DNA of 64,000 nt, from the NCBI GenBank assembly GCA_050257855.1, contig JBLMXQ010000072.1, forward strand, positions 23,185 to 87,184, written 5' to 3'. Every line of letters begins with the position of its first letter. Position 1 is the stretch's first letter. This document shows positions 17,984 to 25,422 of the stretch, piece by piece. Source of the stretch: JBLMXQ01 sp050257855. Lineage in GTDB: Bacteria > Acidobacteriota > Vicinamibacteria > Vicinamibacterales > CAVVIG01. The translations under genes and the position numbers were made by a program. The notes under the pieces were generated by a model. The model ran no database searches. It was not told the DNA's origin and was given only the letters and a program-made list of their open reading frames with translations.

Positions 17984-18370
17984 TCAGCCGGCGGTCCGCC
18001 GCAGGACCTCCAGGAAGCGCCGCCCTCTGGCGGCGAGGCGCACTTCGAGGCGCTCCGAGCAGTCGCAGTCGCCGCACGACCACGGCTCCGTGCCGTTGAG
18101 ATCGCGGCAGCGGCTGCGCGCGTGCGCGTCCTGCACTTTTTCGAGCGTGAAGTACCGTTCCCAGTAGGGCCGCTCCTCCTGGAGCGGCACGGGGCAGTAG
18201 CAGACTTCGACCCACTGCACCCGGCCGTCGTCGAGCAGCCGGGCGGCGTCCATGTCCCGGAGGTACTCGCTTCCCGCCACCGAGCCGCGGCCAAGCGATT
18301 GATCGTCGATCGCCGAGGCGAGCGCCGTGCAGCGTCCGTCCTTCACGCGGGCCGTGACCAGATACCGCAT
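17984..18370 (-). CDS. Conserved cysteine-rich protein of unknown function
   Basis: A 128-residue cytoplasmic protein, from the ATG at 18370 (MRYLVTARVKDGRC). The N-terminal half looks like a small alpha/beta ferredoxin-like fold (MRYLVTARV, GSVAGSEYLRDMDAARLLDD, VQWVEVCYCPVPLQEERPYW). The C-terminal half has CRDLNGTEPWSCGDCDC, so seven cysteines in all, several paired as CxC or CxxC. I recall similar sequences in other acidobacteria but no function for them. Cysteine spacing suggests metal binding. It lies between opcA and the sigma54 regulator on the same strand. Confidence 0.75.
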   Translation of the reverse strand: MRYLVTARVKDGRCTALASAIDDQSLGRGSVAGSEYLRDMDAARLLDDGRVQWVEVCYCPVPLQEERPYWERYFTLEKVQDAHARSRCRDLNGTEPWSCGDCDCSERLEVRLAARGRRFLEVLRRTAG

Positions 18371-18446
18371 CGGGATCCATTGTGGCAGGACCGCCGGGGA
18401 AACGGAATCGCAGCCGTTTCCGTGGCCGGGCGCCAGCAACCGGTGA

Positions 18447-19472
18447 CTACGCCGCGCCGGACGTCAGGCGGGCTGCAAGCGCGAGTATCGTGTCGTGCAG
18501 ACACCGGTCGGGCACGAGCGACCGCAGCTCGGACGCGATCGCGTCGGCGGCGCTTTCGTGCGGCACGGCCACGACGAGCGGCGACGTGTGATTGGGAAGC
18601 TTCGCCAGGACGCGGTGGCCGTTCATGGCGGCGGTGACGCCGGCGGGTTCGCCGCCGATAGACACCGTCAACACCTCGTCGCCGCGTCGCGCTTCCTCGA
18701 CCGTGACCGCGCGAGCCGCCGGCGGAAGCGCCAGGCACGCGTCCAGCCATCCGACGAGCAGCCACGCGAGCGCCGCGTCGCCCGGCCGGTGCTGCACGTG
18801 GACCTCGGCGGTGTGAACACCGCCCGCCTGGAGGCGCGGCGACGCGCACTGGGCGAGCGCGCGGCGCATCGGCCCGAGCCGCCGCCAGTTCAGATCGGCC
18901 ATGTCGGGCGGGTACGGCCGCTCGAGAAGATGCGCCGCCCCGCGGATGCCGGCGCGGATGTCGCGCCAGAGGCGGCTGTCGTACAGGAGCTGGCGCCCCA
19001 TGTCCACCAGCGCGTCGAGCGGCGGCAGGCGCGAGAAGTCGTGCGGCCACCAGAGGGTCGTCGGTATGTCGCCGACGGCGAGGCGCCGCACGATCGACGG
19101 CAGCGACGCCTCGGCGCATTCCGAGCTGAGGACGATCGCTTCGATGCCGAAGCGCGATGTGCCCGAGTCGAAGGTCACGACGTTCGCCGCTGCTGCGAGC
19201 GGCTTTCGTTCTCGGCTGCACCCGGACGCGTGGTGGATCACGATGAGGCGGCAGGGATGCTGCTGCACGATCGCTTCGAGCGGAAGCCCGATCCCGGCGA
19301 GCGTCAGATCGGTCGCTTCGTGCGGCCCGTGCTCGCGGACGATGACGAGGTTGGACAGCAGGGCACGCGCCAGCGGCGCGCTGCGGCCCGCCTCGCGCCA
19401 GAGCGCCGTCAGCGCGGCGTCGATCGCTTCTGGAGCCGTCGGGCGCGACCGCGTCGTTACAGTGGCCGCCAT
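18447..19472 (-). CDS. opcA: Glucose-6-phosphate dehydrogenase assembly protein OpcA
   Basis: OpcA-family protein (341 residues), an allosteric effector or assembly factor of glucose-6-phosphate dehydrogenase known from cyanobacteria and actinobacteria. Recognised from TLWWPHDFSRLPPLDALVDM, LLYDSRLW, DLNWRRLGPMR and the N-terminal SNLVIVREH segment, and from its place right after zwf. The ATG at 19470-19472 overlaps the 3' end of zwf by 16 bp, so the genes are coupled. Much longer frames upstream are shadows of zwf. Presence of OpcA suggests that G6PDH activity is controlled at protein level, perhaps by redox state, in this organism. Confidence 0.85.
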   Translation of the reverse strand: MAATVTTRSRPTAPEAIDAALTALWREAGRSAPLARALLSNLVIVREHGPHEATDLTLAGIGLPLEAIVQQHPCRLIVIHHASGCSRERKPLAAAANVVTFDSGTSRFGIEAIVLSSECAEASLPSIVRRLAVGDIPTTLWWPHDFSRLPPLDALVDMGRQLLYDSRLWRDIRAGIRGAAHLLERPYPPDMADLNWRRLGPMRRALAQCASPRLQAGGVHTAEVHVQHRPGDAALAWLLVGWLDACLALPPAARAVTVEEARRGDEVLTVSIGGEPAGVTAAMNGHRVLAKLPNHTSPLVVAVPHESAADAIASELRSLVPDRCLHDTILALAARLTSGAA

Positions 19473-20998
19473 CTTCGCCCCGTCGATTCGATGAGCGCAT
19501 CCGCCTGCTTCGGTCCCCAGTCGCCGGCCGGATACGTCGCGAGCGCGGATGCGCCCTGTTCGGCCCACCGCGCAAGCACCGGCTGGAGCCACGTCCACGC
19601 CGCCTCGACGGCGTCGCGCCGGACGAAGAGCGTCGCGTCGCCGGCCAGGACGTCGAGCAGCAGGTGCTCGTAGGCTTCCGGCGACGAATCGCCGAACGTG
19701 CTCGCGTAGCTGAAGTTCATCTGAACCGGGTAGATGCGCACGCGCGGCCCGGGTATCTTCGAGCTGATGCCGAAGGCGAAGCCTTCGTCCGGCTGAATCC
19801 GCACCGAGAGGACGTTCGGGTCGAGGGCGCCCTGGCCTTCGGCGTTGAAGAGGATCTGAGGCACCGGCTTGAGGTGCACCGAGATCTCGCTCGCGCGCTT
19901 CGGCAGGCGCTTGCCGGTCCGGAGGAAGAACGGTACGCCCGCCCATCGCCAGTTGTCGATGAATGCCTGGAGCGCGACGAAGGTCTCGGTCGTGCTGTGC
20001 GGCGCCACGCCCGGCTCGTCCCCGTAGCCGGGCACCGGCGCGCCCATGTCGAACCCCGCGGCGTACTGCGCACGCACGACCTGCCGATCGACCCGCCCGG
20101 GCGTCATCGGGCGCAGCGCGCGAAACACCTTCGTCTTCTCGTCGCGGACCACCTCGGCGTCGAGCGACCACGGCGGCTCCATCGCGATGAGCGCGAGCAG
20201 CTGGAGCATGTGGTTCTGCACCATGTCGCGCAGGGCGCCGGCTGCGTCGTAGTAGCCGGCGCGCGTCCCGACGCCTTCTGCCTCGGCCACCGTGATCTGC
20301 ACGTGGTCGACGTGGCGGTGATTGAACAGAGGCTCGAAGATGCTGTTCGCGAAGCGCAGGACCAGGATGTTCTGGACGGTCTCCTTCCCGAGGTAGTGAT
20401 CGATCCGGAAGATCTGACGCTCGTCGAAGACGCCCGCGAGGGCGTCGTCGATCGCGCGGGCGCTCTCGAGGTCGTGGCCGATCGGCTTCTCGACGACCAG
20501 ACGGGCGAACGGCCGCGTGTCCGTCGCCGTGACGAAGTGGGCCCGCTGCAGCTGCTCGACCGTCGGGACGAACAGCGTCGGCGGCACGGCCAGGTAGTAG
20601 AGCCGGTTGCCGGGCAGCCCCCGCTCGTGCTCGATGATGTCGAGGCGCGCGCCGAGCGAGGCGAACGCGCGCGGATCATCGAGCGACGCGCTGACGAAGA
20701 AGAGCGCCCCGGCGAACCCGTTCCACCGCTCGGTATCCGGCGGCCGCCTGGAGAACCGCTCGACGCCGTCCTTCGCGAACGCCCGGTACGCGGCGTCGTC
20801 CATGGGCTTGCGGCCGACGCCGACGACCGCGAAGCGCGCCGGAAGAAAGCCGTCGACGAAGAGGTTGTAGAGTGCCGGGAGCAGCTTGCGGTGCGCCAGA
20901 TCCCCGGCGCCGCCGAAGATGACGACCGCGGCCGGGTCGGCTGCCATCGCCGGTGTCTGTCCGACCGCCAGCTGCTCGAAGAGGGAGGCGACCGTCAC
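19457..20998 (-). CDS. zwf: Glucose-6-phosphate 1-dehydrogenase
   Basis: Oxidises glucose 6-phosphate to 6-phosphogluconolactone with NADP, first step of the oxidative pentose phosphate pathway, in the cytoplasm. The 513-residue length is normal. The coenzyme motif is VIFGGAGDLAHRKLLPALYN (residues 26-45); the catalytic signature RIDHYLGKETVQN is near residue 200, and VEKPIGHD and RTGKRLPKR are also present. The start at 20998 overlaps the stop of gnd by 4 bp. The order pgi-gnd-zwf-opcA makes a compact pathway operon; no phosphogluconolactonase gene is in the window. Confidence 0.97.
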   Translation of the reverse strand: MTVASLFEQLAVGQTPAMAADPAAVVIFGGAGDLAHRKLLPALYNLFVDGFLPARFAVVGVGRKPMDDAAYRAFAKDGVERFSRRPPDTERWNGFAGALFFVSASLDDPRAFASLGARLDIIEHERGLPGNRLYYLAVPPTLFVPTVEQLQRAHFVTATDTRPFARLVVEKPIGHDLESARAIDDALAGVFDERQIFRIDHYLGKETVQNILVLRFANSIFEPLFNHRHVDHVQITVAEAEGVGTRAGYYDAAGALRDMVQNHMLQLLALIAMEPPWSLDAEVVRDEKTKVFRALRPMTPGRVDRQVVRAQYAAGFDMGAPVPGYGDEPGVAPHSTTETFVALQAFIDNWRWAGVPFFLRTGKRLPKRASEISVHLKPVPQILFNAEGQGALDPNVLSVRIQPDEGFAFGISSKIPGPRVRIYPVQMNFSYASTFGDSSPEAYEHLLLDVLAGDATLFVRRDAVEAAWTWLQPVLARWAEQGASALATYPAGDWGPKQADALIESTGRRWRPL

Positions 20999-21900
20999 CG
21001 CGCGCCCGTTTTCCTGACCGCGTGCCCGCCGAACTGATTGCGGAGCGCGGCGAGCAGCCGCTCGGCGAACGGGTTGTCCTCGCGCGAACGGAAGCGCGTG
21101 AAGAGCGCCGCCGCGAGCGCCGGCAGCGGCACGCTGCGCTCGATCCCTTCGGCCAGCGTCCAGCGGCCCTCGCCCGAGTCCTGGACGTACGCCTCGAGCT
21201 CCGACAGGTCCGGATCGTCGGCGAGCGCGCGACCGGCCAGCTCCAGCAGCCAGGATCGGACGACACTGCCGTGCATCCAGAGCTCGGCGACGCCGTGAAG
21301 GTCGATTCCGTACGGGCTGGCGTGCATGAGCTCGAACCCTTCTGCGTACGCCTGCATCAAGCCGTACTCGATCGCGTTGTGGACCATCTTCACGTAGTGA
21401 CCCGCGCCGGTTTCGCCGACGCGCAGGTACCCGTGTTCCGGCGCGAGCGTGGTGAAAATCGGCTCGAGCCGGCGGCAGGCGTCGGCCGGTCCGCCGACCA
21501 TCAGGCAGTAGCCTTCTTCCAGCCCCCAGATGCCGCCGCTCACTCCGGCGTCGACGTACTGAACGCCGTTCGCCGCCAGCGCCCCGGCGCGCCGCACGTC
21601 GTCGTGGAAGTTGGTGTTGCCGCCGTCGACCACGACGTCGCCGCGCGCCAGGCGGTCCCCGAGCGCGGCGACGGTCGACTCGGTTGGCGGACCGGCCGGG
21701 ACCATCACCCAGACCGCGCGCGGCGGCGAGAGAGCCCCGGCCAGCGCGTCGAGCGAGGCGACGCTGCGGGCGCCGGCCGCTTCGGCCTCGCGCATCGCGT
21801 CGGGGCTGCGGTCGTAGGCGACGATCGCGTGGCCGCCGCGGATCGCGCGCCGCACCATATTGAGTCCCATCTTTCCGAGGCCGACGAAGCCGAGCTGCAT
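20995..21900 (-). CDS. gnd: 6-phosphogluconate dehydrogenase (decarboxylating, short YqeC/GndA type)
   Basis: Converts 6-phosphogluconate to ribulose 5-phosphate plus CO2. The 301-residue product begins with the dinucleotide-binding motif MQLGFVGLGKMGLNMVRR and has VVDGGNTNFHDD, GVSGGIWGLEEGYCLMVGG and the catalytic-lysine segment GAGHYVKMVHNAIEYGLMQA. It is of the shorter type (about 300 residues, against about 470 in E. coli Gnd), which is often NAD-dependent; cofactor use cannot be proved here. It is 61 bp downstream of pgi and overlaps zwf by 4 bp. Confidence 0.95.
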   Translation of the reverse strand: MQLGFVGLGKMGLNMVRRAIRGGHAIVAYDRSPDAMREAEAAGARSVASLDALAGALSPPRAVWVMVPAGPPTESTVAALGDRLARGDVVVDGGNTNFHDDVRRAGALAANGVQYVDAGVSGGIWGLEEGYCLMVGGPADACRRLEPIFTTLAPEHGYLRVGETGAGHYVKMVHNAIEYGLMQAYAEGFELMHASPYGIDLHGVAELWMHGSVVRSWLLELAGRALADDPDLSELEAYVQDSGEGRWTLAEGIERSVPLPALAAALFTRFRSREDNPFAERLLAALRNQFGGHAVRKTGAR

Positions 21901-21961
21901 GCGCGAACTCCTCCCTCAGTGCTGCACGGCGGGTCGTCTGGCCCCGCCGATCGTCCGGTGG

Positions 21962-23740
21962 CTACGGCGCGCCCGCAATGCGGGCCAGCAGTGCGGCCGC
22001 CACGTCGCGAATCCGCTGTCGATCGGGCGTCGGCAGCCGGACGAGAACCGCACGCCGGCCGGCGGCATCCAGCGAATCGAAATCGCCGATGGCCTGGGCG
22101 AGCTCCAGCGTCGCAAACGAGAACGGCTGTCCCGGAATCGGGACGTCGTCACGCGGCGCCGCCGACAGCAGCACGAAGACGCCGGTATTCGGCCCGCCTT
22201 TGTGCAGCTGGCCGGTCGAGTGCAGGTAGCGCGGGCCGTAGCCGAACATCGTGGCCGCACGGGTCCGGTCGCGAACCGCGATCCGGAACGCGTGCAGGTC
22301 GTCGGCCAGATCGGGCGCGGGGCCCAGGTACGCGAGCAGGGCGAAGTAGTCGCCGGGGCGGAGCAGGGAGAGCACCGCATCCGCGCCGAGCGTGCCGAGG
22401 TCCTCGCGCGCCGCGCCGCTCAGCGTCAGGGCGATTCCACCGGTCAGCTCGCGATCGGGCGCGGGCACCGGCAGCCGGCCGTGCGTCGTGTAGCGGTGGA
22501 GCAGCGCGCTCGTCGCTTCCTTGGCCTGCTGCACGTTCGGCTCGTCGAACGGGTTGATCGACAGCAGCGCGCCGGCCGCGGCGGTCGCCACTTCCCAGCG
22601 CACGAACTCGGCGCCGAGCGCCGAAGGCTCCGGCAGGTCGATCTCGGCGATCGGCACGCCGGCCGCCTTGAGGTCGCGGATGTCCGAATCGCGCATCTCC
22701 TCGGCGTACGATCCGTGCAGGCGCAGCCGGACGAAGAACCGGTCCGCGCCGTAGGCCGTTGCCGTGGCGAGGGGCTCGCCGGCAATCGGCACGATCCCGG
22801 TGCCGTGCTTGCCGGTGCTTTCCGCAATCAGCTGTTCCACCCACAGTCCGAACGGCTCGAGCGCCCTCGCCAGAACCAGCGTCAGCTTGTCGCGGCCCGC
22901 GCGCGCGGCCGCGCCGATGGCGAGACCGAGCCCGATCGCCGGGTTGCTCCGTGGATCGCCGACACCGGATTCGGCGGTGGACAGCATCGCGAGCCCCCAG
23001 CCGAGAATCGCCGCGAGGTCCTGCCCCATCAGCGCGGCCGGGACCAGGCCGAAGTACGACAGCGCCGAGTAGCGGCCGCCGATATCGCCCGGGTTGACGA
23101 AGAGCTCGCGGAAGCCTTCGGCGCGGGCGCGCTCGGCGAGCGCGGTCCCCTCGTCGGTGATCGCGACGAAGTGGTCCGCCCAGCGCGCGACCTGCGCGTC
23201 CCGGAGCACTTGCCGGAAGTGCGCCGCCAGGGAGTTGGGCTCGATCGTCGTTCCCGACTTGCTCGCCAGCAGGTAGAGCGTGCGCTCGGGCACCGTCGTG
23301 ACGGCGTGGATCGCAGCCGGATCGGTCGAGTCGAGCACGTGGAGCCGTGGCCAGCCGGGCGCCACCCCGAGGACGGCGCGCAGTACTTCGGGCGCGAGGC
23401 TCGACCCGCCCATCCCGAGCAGGACCACGTCGGTGAAGCCGTCCCGCCGTACGCCGGCCGCGAACGTGCGAAGGCGATCGAGGGCGTCGGCCATCAGCGC
23501 CGGCGAGTCGAGCCAGCCGAGGCGGTTGGCGACCTTCTTCTGCACCGCCGGGTCGCTGCTCCACACGGACGGTTCGCGCCGCCAGAGGCCCGCGGCGGCG
23601 CGCCCGGCCGCCGTGGCCTGACCGTCGATCGCATCGCCGAGCGGACCGGCCGTCAGATGGAGACTGCTCTGCAGCCGCGCGCGCTTGTGCGCCACGTCGA
23701 GCGCCGGCCAGCGCGACAGCAGATCCTGGGAAGTCGTCAT
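21962..23740 (-). CDS. pgi: Glucose-6-phosphate isomerase (type found in transaldolase-Pgi fusions)
   Basis: Interconverts glucose 6-phosphate and fructose 6-phosphate. The 592-residue product has two SIS subdomains with VVLLGMGGSSLAPEVLRA, LASKSGTTIEPNSLAAHF, NPGDIGGRYSALSYFGLVP, STGKHGTGIVPI and the C-terminal STGQLHKGGPNTGVF. These match the Pgi half of bifunctional transaldolase-phosphoglucose isomerase proteins, but no transaldolase domain precedes it, so here it is free-standing. It heads the pgi-gnd-zwf-opcA row. It diverges from a small gene with only 20 bp between the start codons. Confidence 0.9.
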   Translation of the reverse strand: MTTSQDLLSRWPALDVAHKRARLQSSLHLTAGPLGDAIDGQATAAGRAAAGLWRREPSVWSSDPAVQKKVANRLGWLDSPALMADALDRLRTFAAGVRRDGFTDVVLLGMGGSSLAPEVLRAVLGVAPGWPRLHVLDSTDPAAIHAVTTVPERTLYLLASKSGTTIEPNSLAAHFRQVLRDAQVARWADHFVAITDEGTALAERARAEGFRELFVNPGDIGGRYSALSYFGLVPAALMGQDLAAILGWGLAMLSTAESGVGDPRSNPAIGLGLAIGAAARAGRDKLTLVLARALEPFGLWVEQLIAESTGKHGTGIVPIAGEPLATATAYGADRFFVRLRLHGSYAEEMRDSDIRDLKAAGVPIAEIDLPEPSALGAEFVRWEVATAAAGALLSINPFDEPNVQQAKEATSALLHRYTTHGRLPVPAPDRELTGGIALTLSGAAREDLGTLGADAVLSLLRPGDYFALLAYLGPAPDLADDLHAFRIAVRDRTRAATMFGYGPRYLHSTGQLHKGGPNTGVFVLLSAAPRDDVPIPGQPFSFATLELAQAIGDFDSLDAAGRRAVLVRLPTPDRQRIRDVAAALLARIAGAP

Positions 23741-23760
23741 GACGCTAGAATACTGTAGTC

Positions 23761-24003
23761 ATGGCCCGTGGCTTCGAAAGCAAGGATGTCGAATACCAGC
23801 AGGCCGAGGCCGAACGCGACAAACAGAAGGGGCCGCCTCTGAGCGCCGAGGAGCGCGAGGCCACGACTCGCCTGCGAACCGTCGAGCTGGCCCTCACACG
23901 CGCACGCGCCGACCTGGAGTCGGCCACCGCACCCGCGCATCGCCAGATGCTGGAGCAGGCGATCGCGGCTCTCGAAGCACAACTTGGTACGCGTCGGCTC
24001 TGA
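23761..24003 (+). CDS. Small coiled-coil protein of unknown function
   Basis: An 80-residue, highly charged product with no membrane segment. Residues 10-75 are predicted helical by inspection (YQQAEAERDKQKG, SAEEREATTRLRTVELALTR, MLEQAIAALEAQLG), probably a coiled-coil hairpin. I do not recognise a named family. Its stop overlaps the start of the downstream esterase lipoprotein (TGATG), suggesting co-translation with the tesA-ybbA-ybbP-like row. Confidence 0.7.
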   Translation: MARGFESKDVEYQQAEAERDKQKGPPLSAEEREATTRLRTVELALTRARADLESATAPAHRQMLEQAIAALEAQLGTRRL

Positions 24004-24743
24004 TGGTCCTTCGCCCCCGTCACGCGGGTCTCTCCTGGTTCCTGACTGCTGCGGTTCTGGCCGCCGCCTGCGGCTCGGGCGGGCACGCACCCGACGGCGC
24101 CGCTGACGGTGTCGCGGCCGCTCGACCGGCGCGCGGGGGCGCGTCCACGCCGGCGGCGACGTCCGGGGGTCCGTCCGGCCGCCCGCGGATCGTCGTGCTC
24201 GGCGACAGCCTGACGGCCGGGCTCGGCCTGCCGGTTGACGAAGCCTATCCCAGTCTGCTGCAGCAGGATCTCGACCAGCGAGGGCTGAAGTACGAGGTCG
24301 TGAATGCCGGCGTGTCCGGCGACACGTCGGCGGGCGGGCTGAGCCGTCTCGACTGGTCGCTGCAGGGCGACGTGAAGGTGCTCGTCGTGGCGCTCGGCGG
24401 CAACGACGCCCTGCGCGGCCTGCCGCCCTCCGAGCTGGAAGGCAACCTCGCGAAGATCATCGAGCGGGCGCAGGCACGAGGCGTCACGGTCGTCCTCGCC
24501 GGAATGGAAGCGCCGCCGAACTTCGGAGCGGACTACACGGTGGCGTTCCATCGGGTCTATCCGGAGCTCGCGCGCCGGTACCACCTCGCCTTCGTGCACT
24601 TCCTGCTCGACGGCGTCGCAGGCCACCCGGATCTGAACCAGGCGGACGGCATCCACCCTAACGCGCGCGGGGCACGGATCGTCGCCGACAACGTCTGGTC
24701 CGTTCTGGGGCCGATCGCGGAGAAGCAGGCAGTTCATGATTGA
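24003..24743 (+). CDS. SGNH/GDSL esterase lipoprotein (TesA/arylesterase-like)
   Basis: Periplasmic lipid-anchored esterase or lysophospholipase (246 residues from the ATG at 24003). The lipobox is LAAACG (Cys23), followed by a low-complexity linker to about residue 60. SGNH blocks are clear: block I VVLGDSLTAG (catalytic Ser), block II Gly in NAGVSGDTS, block III GGNDALRG, block V DGIHPNARG (Asp/His). In E. coli tesA also adjoins ybbA-ybbP, and the same neighbours follow here, so the arrangement is conserved. It overlaps the upstream small gene (1 bp) and the ATPase gene (8 bp). Confidence 0.9.
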   Translation: MVLRPRHAGLSWFLTAAVLAAACGSGGHAPDGAADGVAAARPARGGASTPAATSGGPSGRPRIVVLGDSLTAGLGLPVDEAYPSLLQQDLDQRGLKYEVVNAGVSGDTSAGGLSRLDWSLQGDVKVLVVALGGNDALRGLPPSELEGNLAKIIERAQARGVTVVLAGMEAPPNFGADYTVAFHRVYPELARRYHLAFVHFLLDGVAGHPDLNQADGIHPNARGARIVADNVWSVLGPIAEKQAVHD

Positions 24744-25422
24744 CCTTCGGGGCGTGTCGAAGACGGTCACGAGCGGCACCGAGCCGCTCACCATCCTGCA
24801 GCCGCTCACCCTCGTCATTCCGCGCGGGCAGTTCGTGGCCATCCTCGGACCCTCGGGGAGCGGCAAGTCGACGCTGCTGGGGCTCATCGCAGGCCTCGAC
24901 GCGCCCTCGACCGGGGAGGTGCTCATCGACGGCGTGGACATCACCGCGCTCGACGAGGACGCGCTGGCGAAGCTGCGGGGCGACAAGATCGGCTTCGTCT
25001 TCCAGTTCTTCCACCTGATTCCGTCGCTGACCGCGCTCGAGAACGTGGCCGTCCCGATGGAGATTGCCGGGGTGGCCGATTCGCAGAGGCGCGCGCGGCG
25101 TCTCCTCGACGAAGTCGGCCTCGGCGGCCGCGCGCACCATTACCCGTCGCAGCTCTCCGGAGGCGAGCAGCAGCGGGTCGCGCTGGCGCGCGCGCTCGCC
25201 AACGACCCTCCGCTCCTGCTGGCCGACGAGCCGACGGGAAATCTGGACAGCCGGACCGGGCGCCACATCCTCGAGCTGCTCCGCGACGTGCACGATCGGC
25301 GCGGCACGACGATCCTGCTTGTGACGCACGACGCCGACCTGGCGGCGATTGCCGACGCCCGCCTGGTCCTGCGGGACGGCGCCGTCGTGGAAAACGACCT
25401 CGCGGTGGGGGAGGCGCGATGA
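24736..25422 (+). CDS. ABC transporter ATP-binding protein (YbbA/LolD-like)
   Basis: ATPase of 228 residues with Walker A GPSGSGKST, signature LSGGEQQR, Walker B LLLADEPTGNLD and H-loop LLVTHD, of the MacB/LolD/YbbA class that drives mechanotransmission rather than classical solute transport. It overlaps the esterase gene by 8 bp and the YbbP-type permease by 4 bp. Its role in E. coli YbbAP is linked to extraction or handling of lipid-linked or hydrophobic compounds together with TesA; transfer of that function is inference. Confidence 0.93.
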   Translation: MIDLRGVSKTVTSGTEPLTILQPLTLVIPRGQFVAILGPSGSGKSTLLGLIAGLDAPSTGEVLIDGVDITALDEDALAKLRGDKIGFVFQFFHLIPSLTALENVAVPMEIAGVADSQRRARRLLDEVGLGGRAHHYPSQLSGGEQQRVALARALANDPPLLLADEPTGNLDSRTGRHILELLRDVHDRRGTTILLVTHDADLAAIADARLVLRDGAVVENDLAVGEAR

